Assembly (NCBI RefSeq): GCF_016804325.1
Contig: NZ_CP043627.1
Span: forward strand, 2,493,001 to 2,557,000
DNA: 64,000 nucleotides
Reading direction: 5' to 3'
Origin: Methylobacterium aquaticum
GTDB lineage: Bacteria > Pseudomonadota > Alphaproteobacteria > Rhizobiales > Beijerinckiaceae
Within the stretch, counting starts at the first letter, position 1. Each line of letters starts with the position of its first letter. Of this stretch, positions 56,476-64,000 are shown piece by piece. The notes beneath the pieces are model-generated. The model made no database searches and was not told where the DNA came from. It was given only the letters and a program-made list of their open reading frames with translations. The position numbers and the translations under genes were made by a program.

Positions 56476-56866
56476 CTGTCCTCGCGGCTCCGGCGGCCAC
56501 CCGAACGGCGGCATCACCAATGAAATCAATTGGTTAGATCGATCATCACGGGCGCCCGTGTAGCAGGGAGGCGGCGAGGCTGGCAAGGTCCATCGCGACG
56601 CCTGCGGGAAACGCGGCCCCTGCTCGGCACGCGGATGAACGCGAGGGCGGCGCGGGATCGCGAGCGGGTCATCGGTCTTGGCGAGGGGCGGAGCGGACAC
56701 CCGGTCCCGAGAAGCAGGACTCCCGAACCTGCGGCCCTTAAGGGCCCGGGGCCGCGCCGTCGCGAGCCGGCAATGGAAATCCGCGTCGCCGCAGGAAGCC
56801 GCTTGTCACCCGCCGCAACTGCCTCTATACGCCCTCTCACACCGGGGCCGCGACAAACGGCACCGA
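56476..56866. other. Gap between GT2 gene and tRNA-Val
   Basis: 391 bp. An AT-rich patch at 56516-56545 probably carries the GT2 promoter on the minus strand. Nothing else convincing; short open frames are GC shadows. Confidence 0.45.
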
Positions 56867-56941
<75 letters not shown>

Positions 56942-57088
56942 TCGCCACTCCGGATGTCAGGGTCTTCCCTCGGAGCGGTGCCGGATCGAATGGTCCGGAG
57001 CAGATATAAGGTCAGACGGCTCCTCGGTATCGAGGGTGCCGGAATGGATCCCGAGGCGATCGCACCATGCGTCGCCGAGCCGGTTGAT

Positions 57089-57163
<75 letters not shown>

Positions 57164-57199
57164 TCACCTCTTTCTCCGTCGCAAGCCTCGGACGTCCCC

Positions 57200-57406
57200 A
57201 TGACCGATCAGGATGTGGGCGTGGCCTTCGCCACCCTGGCCACCGCGCTCGCGGTCGCGCTGCACAAGCAGGGCGTCGCCGATGGCGAGGCCCTGCTGGC
57301 CGAGACCGTCGGCACCCTCGAGGCCGTGCTGCAGGACGATTATCCGGACACGGCCCGGGCGATCCTCTCGGCCTGCGCCCGCTCGCTGCGGGCGGCCGAG
57401 GGCTGA
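57200..57406 (+). CDS. Small hypothetical protein
   Basis: 68 aa, ATG 37 nt after the second tRNA-Val. Composition is that of a real acidic helical protein rather than a GC shadow: GVAFATLATALAVALHKQGV, then ADGEALLAETVGTLEAVLQD. No signal or membrane span is certain. The ribosome site is weak. Family not recognised. Confidence 0.5.
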   Translation: MTDQDVGVAFATLATALAVALHKQGVADGEALLAETVGTLEAVLQDDYPDTARAILSACARSLRAAEG

Positions 57407-57743
57407 CCCCGCGGGTTCCGCCGGGCGGGACCTTCGGGCGGCCAGGGAAGAGCCCCGCGCCATCGCGCATCCGTCCGCCTCGGCGGCAAGCCCCCATCTG
57501 GCATCAGCGCCCCTGACGGCAGCGCGACGGTCTCGTCCGCCGCATGGGCGCAGGACGACAACGGGGGTCCATGGACGAACCCCACGCGCAGCGACGCCGG
57601 GCCAAGCTCCGCCGCAGTGCCGTTCCGCATGGCAAAACAGATCAGGTGCCAAGCCGCCGCGTCCGACCAGCATGCGGCGGCGACCGCACGACACCAATCA
57701 GCCGCCATCATCGCAGGGCCGCCGGGGCACAGCGAAGCGGCAA
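57407..57743. other. Gap without recognised gene
   Basis: 337 bp between a small hypothetical and the tRNA-Gln terminator. Open frames in it are Pro/Arg-rich and lack ribosome sites; nothing supportable seen. Confidence 0.5.
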
Positions 57744-57744
57744 G

Positions 57745-57776
57745 AAAAAGCCCGCCAAGTCGAAGACTTGACGGGC
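57745..57776 (-). terminator. Rho-independent terminator of tRNA-Gln
   Basis: On the minus strand: GCCCGTCAAGTC (57776-57765), loop TTC, GACTTGGCGGGC (57761-57750), then T-run (57749-57745). One G-T pair, otherwise perfect 12-bp stem. Confidence 0.9.
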
Positions 57777-57784
57777 GAAACTTT

Positions 57785-57857
57785 TGGCTGGGGGACGTGG
57801 ATTCGAACCACGACTAACGGAGTCAGAGTCCGCTGTTCTACCGTTAAACTATCCCCA
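57785..57857 (-). tRNA. tRNA-Gln (anticodon CTG)
   Basis: Anticodon stem GCGGA/TCCGT encloses CTCTGAC, anticodon CTG; T-arm CGTGG/CCACG; CCA encoded. The 3' acceptor strand TCCCCCA calls for TGGGGGA, but the sequence has only four G (57853-57856 as CCCC), leaving a mispaired acceptor. One missing G would make the stem perfect, so a homopolymer miscall is likely. Confidence 0.92.
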
Positions 57858-58330
57858 ACGAGGTGTTTCGCGCTGTGGACCGGAGGAATTTTCCGCCCGT
57901 CCGGGGTGGCGCGTCACCGCCTCGGTGCGGTGCTGATAGGCTCGTTCGCCGAACCGGTCAAGGCCTTCTTGCGGGACGGGTGCGAAAGGGCGGGAGCAGG
58001 TCCGGATGCCGGCAGCCGACCGGGTCGAACCCGGCCGGGTCCGGTCCCCGAAAGGTTTCGGCGGGCCGGCATCCGGCCGTCCCGGTCTCCTCGACCGAAC
58101 AGGAAGGGTGAGACGGGGCAGGGCGGTGCAACGGACCGACCGTGCGACGCGTGCCGTCCGGTGGAACCGCCGACGCCCGGGCAATGACCGGTCGGGCGCA
58201 ACCACACCCTACCCACGATACACAAGTTTTCCTTGAACAGCGCATGGTTGCACTTGATGAAGGCGCACCGTGCCCGATATGCCTGGACGACTCGGAACGA
58301 ACCGGGTTGCTCAGATCGGGATGGAACCTC
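57858..58330. other. Gap upstream of mucR paralogue 2
   Basis: 473 bp. The last ~130 bp are less GC-rich and should carry the mucR promoter. From ATG 58244 the mucR frame is open, which would add 29 residues including APCPICLDD. No consensus promoter or AT-rich inverted repeat like that of paralogue 1 is obvious. Confidence 0.4.
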
Positions 58331-58849
58331 GTGTCGGACGTCAACTTGGAGCAGCAGTCTGAGTTCGTCGGCCTCGCGGCCGATATCGTCTCGTCCTATG
58401 TCGCGAACAACAATCTTCAGGCAGCGGAATTGCCGGGCTTGATCGCGTCGGTGCATGCTTCGCTGGCCGCGCTCGGCCAGCCGGCGCCGGCGGTGGTCGA
58501 GGAAACCCGGGCGACCCCGGCGCAGATCCGCAAGTCGGTCACGCCCGACCACCTGATCAGCTTCCTGGACGGCAAGCCCTACCGCTCGCTCAAGCGCCAC
58601 CTCACCTCGCAGGGCCTGACGCCCGCCGAGTACCGGCAGAAATTCGGCCTTCCGCCCGATTACCCGATGGTCGCGGCGAGCTACGCCGCCCAGCGCTCGG
58701 CGCTGGCCAAGAGCCTCGGCCTCGGGCAGCGCCGGCGCGAGGCGGCGGCGGCGCGGGACGCGGTCGAGGAGCCGGCTCCGGCAGCCCCGGAGGTCGCGGA
58801 GGAGAAGACCGCCCCGCGCCGTCGCTCGCGCAAAGCCGCGGCCGAGTAG
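58331..58849 (+). CDS. mucR: MucR/Ros family transcriptional regulator lacking zinc ligands (paralogue 2)
   Basis: 172 aa from GTG 58331, where the usual MucR opening starts (SDVNLEQQSEFVGLAADIVS). DNA-binding part: PDHLISFLDGKPYRSLKRHL, then TPAEYRQKFGLPPDYPMVA. As in paralogue 1, both zinc Cys and the second His are missing. The C-terminal tail is longer, Ala/Glu-rich and ends in a basic RRRSRKAAAE. The two proteins share most of the core but differ in tails, so they may form mixed oligomers. The stop contains the ribosome site of the next small gene. Confidence 0.86.
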   Translation: MSDVNLEQQSEFVGLAADIVSSYVANNNLQAAELPGLIASVHASLAALGQPAPAVVEETRATPAQIRKSVTPDHLISFLDGKPYRSLKRHLTSQGLTPAEYRQKFGLPPDYPMVAASYAAQRSALAKSLGLGQRRREAAAARDAVEEPAPAAPEVAEEKTAPRRRSRKAAAE

Positions 58850-58850
58850 G

Positions 58851-58997
58851 ATGGAGCTGGCCAATCCCTGGCGTCAGGGGCGCGAGCGCCGCATGCCGTC
58901 CCGCGAGCAGACGCTGCTCCTCCTGACCGGAGCCGCCATCGGAACGATCGGCATCGCCCTGGCCGGCGGCGACTGGCTGGGGCCGTGGATCGGATGA
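58851..58997 (+). CDS. 48-aa single-span membrane protein
   Basis: ATG 58851 follows GAGTAGG, formed by the end of mucR. A basic N-terminus (NPWRQGRERRMPSREQ) precedes one membrane span (TLLLLTGAAIGTIGIALAGG) and a short WLGPWIG end. The stop overlaps the next ATG (ATGA), so it is sandwiched in a coupled operon of mucR, this gene and the LprI-like gene. Function unknown. Confidence 0.6.
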   Translation: MELANPWRQGRERRMPSREQTLLLLTGAAIGTIGIALAGGDWLGPWIG

Positions 58998-59455
58998 GGC
59001 CCGGTTTGTGCGCGGCGGGCCTCGCGCTCGCCCTCGCGGCCGCCCCCGCCGCCGCCGCTCCGAAGGCCGCCTCTTCGGACAGGCCGGCCTCCCCGGCGGC
59101 GGCCATCCGGGCCTGCACCGGCAAGGACCTGCCGGAATACCGGAAGGGGGCGTGCCTGGACGACGCCGTCAAGACGCTGCGCGAACGGCTCGGCACCCTG
59201 GTCGAGCGCAAGCTCGCCACGATCGCGGCGGTCGCAACGCGGGCGCCGAGCCCCGGCAGCCTCGCCGGCCGCGAGGATGCGGAGAACTGGCGCAAGGCCT
59301 TCCTGGCCGCGCAAGGCGCCTGGGAGGAGTATTTCCGGCGCCACTGCGACAGTCTCTACGACTTCGACTACCATGGCGGCTCGGCGGCGGGGCAGCTCGC
59401 GTCGTCGTGCAAGATCCGGCTCCTCGCGGCGCGGATCGACGAGTTGCACGACTGA
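58994..59455 (+). CDS. Secreted LprI/DUF1311-like protein
   Basis: 153 aa, ATG within ATGA of the preceding small gene. Signal peptide LCAAGLALALAAAPAAAAPK. The mature part resembles the LprI/DUF1311 fold: FLAAQGAWEEYFRRHCDSLY, then GGSAAGQLASSCKIRLLAAR, with paired Cys and the W-x-x-Y-x-x-x-x-C pattern. LprI-type proteins are proposed lysozyme inhibitors, but for most members the role is unknown. Periplasmic. Confidence 0.72.
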   Translation: MRPGLCAAGLALALAAAPAAAAPKAASSDRPASPAAAIRACTGKDLPEYRKGACLDDAVKTLRERLGTLVERKLATIAAVATRAPSPGSLAGREDAENWRKAFLAAQGAWEEYFRRHCDSLYDFDYHGGSAAGQLASSCKIRLLAARIDELHD

Positions 59456-59494
59456 CGCCGCGGGCGAGCGGGAACATCGCCGGGAGAATCGCCG

Positions 59495-59722
59495 ATGAGC
59501 GCACCGCTGACCTTCGAGGACGACATCGAGGCGCGCCTGGGTGCCCTCGAACTGATCGTCACCGCCCTCCTGCGCGAGCGGGTGAATCGCGATCCGTCCG
59601 CGCGGGAGGCGGTGCTGGAAGCATTGCGGCGCGAAGCCCAGGTCCCGGCCCCGCCGACGCCGAAGACCGAGGCTGCCCTGGCCAAGGCGCTCGCGCTCGC
59701 GGAGATCATCCTGGCGCCCTGA
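59495..59722 (+). CDS. Small hypothetical helical protein
   Basis: 75 aa, ATG 39 nt after the LprI-like gene. Two helices, LGALELIVTALLRERVNRDP and TEAALAKALALAEIILAP, joined by a Pro-rich turn. No Cys, signal or membrane span. Probably the last gene of the mucR-led run. Family not recognised. Confidence 0.5.
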   Translation: MSAPLTFEDDIEARLGALELIVTALLRERVNRDPSAREAVLEALRREAQVPAPPTPKTEAALAKALALAEIILAP

Positions 59723-59880
59723 CCAGCCGCGGAACGGACAAGCCGATGCCGCGAGGCGTGGCCGATCCCGGCCCGAACCGCCCTCGGACCAGGGCATTCT
59801 CCCGCTGATCCGGCGCGGGCCCGGGGGCGTCTGCCCGGCCTCCTCACGTCGCGGAGAGACTGCGCCTCGCGTCAGCAGCC

Positions 59881-60171
59881 TCAGCCGTACGAGACGCAGG
59901 CCCCGTAGACCTCGCCGCAAGCGGCGTAGGGGCCGCAGCCGCCGTCGTACCCGACATTGGACAAGCCGTACCGCGCCCGAACGCCGCCGCAGGCGGCGCC
60001 ATGGCACCCGCCGTCACCGCCCCGGCATCCCCCGAGACCGACCCCGCGCCAGCTGGCGCCGAGGCCGCTGCCATGGAGGCCGCCCCAACCGAAGCCGCAG
60101 GCATCGGCCCCGGCGGTGGACAGGGCGAGGGCCCCGGCGGCGAGCGCGGATGCGAGAACGAGATGCCTCAC
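59881..60171 (-). CDS. Small secreted Gly/Cys-rich protein
   Basis: 96 aa from GTG 60171 with AGGAG upstream. Signal peptide LVLASALAAGALALSTAGAD (cleavage near ADA). The mature part is rich in Gly and has about seven Cys (ACGFGWGG, GGCRGGDGGCHGAACGG, GGCGPYAACGEVYGACVSYG), which suggests disulfides or metal binding. It resembles small Gly-rich exported proteins common in Methylobacterium; function unknown. Confidence 0.62.
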   Translation of the reverse strand: MRHLVLASALAAGALALSTAGADACGFGWGGLHGSGLGASWRGVGLGGCRGGDGGCHGAACGGVRARYGLSNVGYDGGCGPYAACGEVYGACVSYG

Positions 60172-60472
60172 GGCACCCTCTCCTGACTGCCGGGGAAGGG
60201 CTTCCTCAGGGCCGGCCACCACCGGAAAACAAGGGCAGTTCGAGCTCCGCATCCGACGTGGCATCCGCGCTCGGATGCACAAGTGGGCGACGTGCCATGC
60301 GCGGCGGCAACCCAGGACGCGGCGCTTCAGGACCCAACCCCGCAGCAGAATATACCTTTCCAAAAAATAGCATTTCAAAACAAAATCCAACGTCGTAGTG
60401 AATTACCGACCGCGCCAGATGATTCGCGGTTGAATATACTTATCGATCGATAATAATATCGTGGAGACGTCG
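60172..60472 (+). promoter_or_regulatory. AT-rich upstream region of the small protein at 60473
   Basis: 301 bp; from about 60345 to 60460 strikingly AT-rich for this genome. TATACT (60435-60440) and TAATAT (60454-60459) are possible -10 elements; TTGAAT (60430-60435) is 18 bp before the latter. ATCGATCGAT at 60442-60451 is a perfect palindrome. Likely promoter, possibly of foreign origin. Confidence 0.45.
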
Positions 60473-60760
60473 ATGTCAGCCTGTGCCATGCTTACCTACA
60501 ACAACGTTACTCCGGCCGCCTGGCAATGCGGTGTCCAGTTCGCAGCGGACCATGGCGTGCAGATCACATCGAATCAGGGCAGCGCGACGGTGTCGGGCTT
60601 CACCATCGCCTGGAACTATAATCCGTCGGGGCAGACCGTCTCGCTGCAATGCACCGACAGCCCCTTCATCGTGCCCTGCTCGCTCATCAACAACTTCATC
60701 GACAGCACGGTGCAAAAATGCCTGAGCCAGAACAACGTGGCTCTGGCGGCAATGATCTGA
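60473..60760 (+). CDS. Small hypothetical Cys-containing protein
   Basis: 95 aa, ATG with GGAGA upstream (60463-60467). Sequence is beta-rich and uncharged: YNNVTPAAWQCGVQFAADHG, ATVSGFTIAWNYNPSGQTVS, then CTDSPFIVPCSLINNFIDST. Five Cys, few Lys/Arg, no signal peptide. Codon use and the leader are less GC-rich than the surroundings. It is followed by the zinc-ribbon gene at 60777 with a 16-bp gap. Family not recognised. Confidence 0.6.
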   Translation: MSACAMLTYNNVTPAAWQCGVQFAADHGVQITSNQGSATVSGFTIAWNYNPSGQTVSLQCTDSPFIVPCSLINNFIDSTVQKCLSQNNVALAAMI

Positions 60761-60776
60761 AGGCGGGGGCCCCGCG

Positions 60777-61322
60777 ATGAACGTCGCGTCCGAAGGAGGG
60801 CAGAACGACGGCGCGGCGGCTCGGGAGGAGGCGCTCGGTGCCTTCTCCCACCGGCTGGCCGAGGCGCTCGGGCTTCCCGCGGGACTGCCCCGCGAGACGG
60901 TCGAGCGCGCGGCGGTCGATCCGCTCTACCTGCACGGGCTGATCACCGGGAGGGACATCCCGGACGCCATGTCCGGGCTGATCGCGCAATCCCGTGGGAC
61001 GAGCCTGCCGAAATGGGCGCCGCGTCCCACGCCGGTGCTGGTGGCCAAGGCCGCGCAAGCCCTGGCGCGCTGGGCGGCGGCGGGCTTCCGCGAAGTGAGC
61101 CCGGCGACCGCCGAGGCACGGCGGCGGGCGTGCCGGTCCTGCCCGGAGCTGCGGGCTCCCAGCGGACATCCGATCCATCGACTCGCCGGCGCGGCCGGCA
61201 GCGGCGTCTGCGGCCTGTGCAGCTGCGCCATCGAGAAGAAGGCGATGCTCCCGACCGAGAGCTGCCCGCTGCAATCCGCGGACGATCCGGCGCTCAACCG
61301 CTGGGGCGAACCGCTCGACTGA
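60777..61322 (+). CDS. Hypothetical protein with C-terminal zinc-ribbon-like Cys cluster
   Basis: 181 aa. The N-terminal 100 residues are helical (FSHRLAEALGLPAGLPRETV, DPLYLHGLITGRDIPDAMSG). The C-terminus has spaced Cys typical of a zinc ribbon: ACRSCPELRAPSG, then GVCGLCSCAIEKKAMLPTES and CP. Similar ribbons occur at the ends of many unrelated phage and enzyme proteins. Just after the small Cys protein at 60473 and probably in one operon; joint function unknown. Confidence 0.65.
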   Translation: MNVASEGGQNDGAAAREEALGAFSHRLAEALGLPAGLPRETVERAAVDPLYLHGLITGRDIPDAMSGLIAQSRGTSLPKWAPRPTPVLVAKAAQALARWAAAGFREVSPATAEARRRACRSCPELRAPSGHPIHRLAGAAGSGVCGLCSCAIEKKAMLPTESCPLQSADDPALNRWGEPLD

Positions 61323-61358
61323 CCGCGACACCCCGCGAACGGCCGAGCGCGCTCGGCC

Positions 61359-62774
61359 TCACCCTCGATGCGTCACCCGCGGCTCCGCCAGCACGGCCCA
61401 CGGATAGGCCGCCTCGTAGGCGCGCGAGGCCGCGAGCACCCGGGCATCGGCCCCCATCGGGCCGACGATCTGCAGGCCGACCGGCAGGCCGGCCTCCGTC
61501 AGGCCGCAGGGCACGGTCGCGGCGGGCTGCCCGGTGAGGTTGAAGGGGTAGGAGAATGGCGTCCAGTTCAGCCAGTCGTCGCCGAAGCGCCCGTCGGGCG
61601 GGGTGAGGTTGCCGGCCGCGAAGGCGGGGGTGGCGAGCGCGGGCGTCAGGAGCAGGTCGTAGGTCCGGTGGAACCGCGCCATGGCGGTGAACAGCGCGCC
61701 GCGGGCGTTGAGGGCGGCGACGAAGTCGGGCGCCGCGATCTGCCGCCCGCGCTCGGCCGCCGCCCGCAGGGCCGGCTCGACGAGGCCGCGCTTCTCCTCG
61801 GGGATCGCCCGCAGCACGCACCAGGCGCCGACGAGCCAGATCCCGTTCAGGGTCTCGACCGGATCGGACAAACCCGGATCGGCTTCCTCGACGATCGCGC
61901 CGAGCTCGGCGAAGCGCCTCGCCGCCGCCTCGGTCAGGCGGGCCACCTCGGGATCGACGGTGGTGGCAAACCCCAGGCGCGGGCTCCAGGCGACGCGCAG
62001 GCCACGCACCCCGTCCTCCAGGCCGGCGCAATAATCCGGCGGCTCGGCAAGCGAGGCCGCCATGTCGCGGGGATCGGGCCGGGCGATGGCCTGCATCATC
62101 AGGGCGGAATCGCGCACGCCCCGGGTCATCGGGCCGAGATGCGCCACCGGCCCGAAGGGCGAGGGCGGGAAGGCCGGCACCCGGCCGAAGCTGGGCTTGA
62201 GCCCGTAGATCCCGCAGAAGGCGGCCGGGATGCGGATCGAGCCCGCCCCGTCGGTGCCGATATGGAGGAGCCCGAGATTGAGCGCCGCCGCCGCCGCGGC
62301 CCCGGCCGAGGAGCCGCCGGTGGTGGTCCGCGTGTCCCAGGGATTGCGGGTCGAGCCGGTATGGCTCGAATCGCCGAGGCCCTTCCAGCCGAATTCCGGC
62401 ATCGTGGTCTTGGCGAGCGGGATCGCGCCGGCTTCCAGCAGCCGGTCGACGATCGGGGCGTTCTCGGTGGCGGGCGTGTCGGCGGTGGTGAGCGAGCCGC
62501 GGCGCATCGGGTAGCCGGCCCAGGCGATGTTGTCCTTGACCGTGAAGGTGAGGCCGTCGAGGGGCCCGCGGGGCTCGCCCTTCGCCCAGCGCGCCTCGGC
62601 AGCCGCGGCCGCTTCCATCGCGCGATCGCGGTCGACCAGCACGAAGGCGTCGAGATCCGGGCCGAACCGGTCGATGCGGGCCAGCGCGTCCGACACCGCC
62701 TCGCGGGGCGAGAGGGTGCGGTCGCGGTAGGCGGCCAGCGTCGCGGCGCCGTCGAGGTCGCGGATCTCGGTCAT
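61359..62774 (-). CDS. Amidase-signature family hydrolase
   Basis: 471 aa. The Ser-cisSer-Lys triad is complete: Lys in TFTVKDNIAWAG (about residue 79), cis-Ser in TRTTTGGSSAGAAAAAA (about 154), nucleophile Ser in GTDGAGSIRIPAAFCGIYG (about 178). Length is normal. The family hydrolyses amides of varied substrates; GatA is unlikely since gatB/gatC are absent and specificity regions differ. Cytoplasmic. It begins 19 bp after the end of the glycosyltransferase gene and may share its transcript. Confidence 0.88.
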   Translation of the reverse strand: MTEIRDLDGAATLAAYRDRTLSPREAVSDALARIDRFGPDLDAFVLVDRDRAMEAAAAAEARWAKGEPRGPLDGLTFTVKDNIAWAGYPMRRGSLTTADTPATENAPIVDRLLEAGAIPLAKTTMPEFGWKGLGDSSHTGSTRNPWDTRTTTGGSSAGAAAAAALNLGLLHIGTDGAGSIRIPAAFCGIYGLKPSFGRVPAFPPSPFGPVAHLGPMTRGVRDSALMMQAIARPDPRDMAASLAEPPDYCAGLEDGVRGLRVAWSPRLGFATTVDPEVARLTEAAARRFAELGAIVEEADPGLSDPVETLNGIWLVGAWCVLRAIPEEKRGLVEPALRAAAERGRQIAAPDFVAALNARGALFTAMARFHRTYDLLLTPALATPAFAAGNLTPPDGRFGDDWLNWTPFSYPFNLTGQPAATVPCGLTEAGLPVGLQIVGPMGADARVLAASRAYEAAYPWAVLAEPRVTHRG

Positions 62775-62792
62775 GCTCTCTCCCTCTCGAAC

Positions 62793-63907
62793 TCACCCGG
62801 CCGGGTAGGTGCGCCCCTTCCAGGTCGCGACCCCCGCCCGACGCGGGCGCAGCAGCGCGTTCCATTGCAAGGCCAGCGCCAACGCCACGGTGAGGGGATG
62901 AAGCGGGATCGTCCAGGGGTCTTCGCGGGTGGAAAGCGTGATCGCCGCGCGCGTGATCAGGGAGAGGGCGAAGGCTGCCCCGGCGACGGGCAGGCTGCCG
63001 GCGCCCAGGAGCGCGGCGACAACGAGGAGCAGGGGCAGGACGTGGCCGCCCCCGAGCAGCAGCGTCCAGACCGGCAGGGCTCGGGGCGTCGCCAGGCCCT
63101 CATGGGCGTTCTTCGAGAAGCCGGCCCAGCATTGGCGGAAATCCGTGTACATCCGGCAGGTGGCGAGGTCGGCGGCCGCCACGAGGTCGGTGGTCAGGCC
63201 CGCCTGGCGGACGATCCGGGGCAGGCGCACGCCGTCATGCAGGCTCGCGCGGATCGCCCCGTGGCCACCGACCCGGCGATAGGCGTCGACCTCCACCAGC
63301 ACCAGCTGGCCGCAGGCCGCGCCGAGGGCAGGATCGCGCAAGCGACGCATCAGCGGGATCGGCAGGTAGCCGAGCAGCAGGAAGTTGATCATCGGCACGG
63401 TGAGGCGCTCGCCCCACGTGTCCGTGACCTGCCGGGGCACGCCGCTGACGAGGGCCGCGCCGGTCGCCTCGGCCGCGCCCGCCAGGGATGCGGCGCCGTG
63501 GGGGGCAACCGCACGTCGGCATCGATGAACAAAAGATGGCGCCCGGTCGCGGCCTGCCCGAGGACGTGGCAGGCGTGGTTCTTGCCGGTCCAGCCCGGCG
63601 GCAGGGGCGGCACCGGGATCAGGCGCAGGCGGGGATCGCGGGCGGCGATCCCGGCGACGATCGCCGCCGTCCCGTCGGTCGAGTGGTCGTCGGCGACGAT
63701 CACCTCGATCGGCACGCCGGTGCTGGCGAGCGCCGCCGCCAGGGTCGGGCCGATATTGCCGGCCTCGTTGCGGGCCGGGATCAGGATCGACACGAGACCA
63801 TCGGGGGCCGGAACCCCGGGCTTCCTGCGCAGGGCGAGCAGGTTGGCGAGGGCGAGCCCGGCCGGCAGCAGCGCCAGGGCGAGCGCGAGGAAGGCCAGCG
63901 CGGTCAC
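62793..63907 (-). pseudogene. Membrane glycosyltransferase family 2 (CruG/CrtQ-like), frameshifted as sequenced
   Basis: From GTG 63907. An N-terminal span (LAFLALALALLPAGLALANL) is followed by a GT2 domain: LVSILIPARNEAGNIGPTLA, VADDHSTDGT, and the DXD-like LFIDADVRLPP. After a frame change come TWGERLTVPMINFLLLGYLP, and C-terminal spans LLLGGGHVLPLLLVVAALLG and GAAFALSLITRAAITL. One extra base in the G-run at 63500-63505 gives 371 aa. The layout fits carotenoid-type glucosyltransferases, but the substrate is uncertain. GTG overlaps the stop of the upstream gene (GTGA). Confidence 0.8.
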
Positions 63908-64000
63908 GGCGCCCGGCCCTCGCGGTGGCCGGCGACGAAGCGGCGCCCGGTCAGCGCCGCGACCAGCCGGTGCCACGCATCGTAGACGCCGCCGATTCCG
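63904..64000 (-). CDS. C-terminus of a gene running off the right edge
   Basis: Only the last ~31 residues are present: GVYDAWHRLVAALTGRRFVA, then GHREGRAP and TGA at 63906-63904. The stop overlaps the glycosyltransferase GTG start (GTGA), so both belong to one operon. Too short to name. Confidence 0.6.
   Translation of the reverse strand, partial: GIGGVYDAWHRLVAALTGRRFVAGHREGRAP

Noticed and set aside
57900-58240. Coding sequence upstream of mucR paralogue 2
   Set aside because: Several overlapping Pro/Arg/Gly-rich frames, none with a ribosome site or protein-like composition.

Overview
The window reads as a chromosomal segment of a high-GC alphaproteobacterium, most likely Methylobacterium or a close relative in the Methylobacteriaceae. 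This is inferred from very GC-rich coding sequence, a complete hopanoid gene set, two MucR/Ros-type regulators, a GCG_CRPN secreted protein, and GTA-like phage tail genes. No rRNA or species marker is present, so the genus is an inference.

Layout. (1) About 84-20,011, plus strand: a phage structural and lysis module in one long, tightly overlapping run. It starts with a NusG-like antiterminator and a promoter inside an inverted repeat. Then come terminases, a DUF1073 portal, a DUF2213 protease, cement protein, DUF2184 capsid, head-tail connectors, tail tube, GTA-gp10-like chaperone, short tape measure, four GTA gp12-gp15-type tail-tip proteins, a DUF2793 fibre, a GH108 endolysin and a holin. 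No integrase or repressor lies in the window. (2) 20.2-22.4 kb: L,D-transpeptidase, a MucR regulator and a secreted repeat protein. (3) 22.6-32.0 kb, minus strand: the hopanoid locus, dxs-hpnA-hpnC-hpnD-hpnE-shc plus an LLM flavin oxidoreductase. The cluster runs from MEP-pathway entry through presqualene diphosphate, hydroxysqualene and squalene to hopene. (4) 32.3-35.6 kb: a coupled small secreted protein and secreted nuclease, a small hypothetical, and ettA. (5) 35.7-56.5 kb: a surface-polysaccharide region. It holds a polysaccharide export lipoprotein, KpsS- and KpsC-like proteins, an SDR, a formyltransferase, an alpha-oxoamine synthase, a large reducing type I PKS without thioesterase, a stand-alone RAM protein, UDP-glucose dehydrogenase and a twin-domain GT2 glycosyltransferase. 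The set matches the rkp-1/rkpK capsule genes of Sinorhizobium meliloti and suggests a PKS/AOS-derived amino-lipid that supports capsule export. (6) 56.9-64.0 kb: two identical tRNA-Val genes, tRNA-Gln, a second MucR paralogue, several small secreted or hypothetical genes, an amidase, and a membrane glycosyltransferase.

Sequence-quality caution. Six frameshifts (gp12-like gene, PKS twice, AOS twice, terminal GT2) each fall in a run of four to six G or C, and each gene is restored by one base. The tRNA-Gln acceptor stem also seems to lack one G in such a run. These look like homopolymer length errors, so the PKS, AOS and GT2 are probably intact in the organism.

Several dispersed palindromic repeats occupy intergenic gaps (4.2, 22.5, 43.1 and 52.4 kb), and a cluster of three hairpins separates the lysis genes from the transpeptidase.
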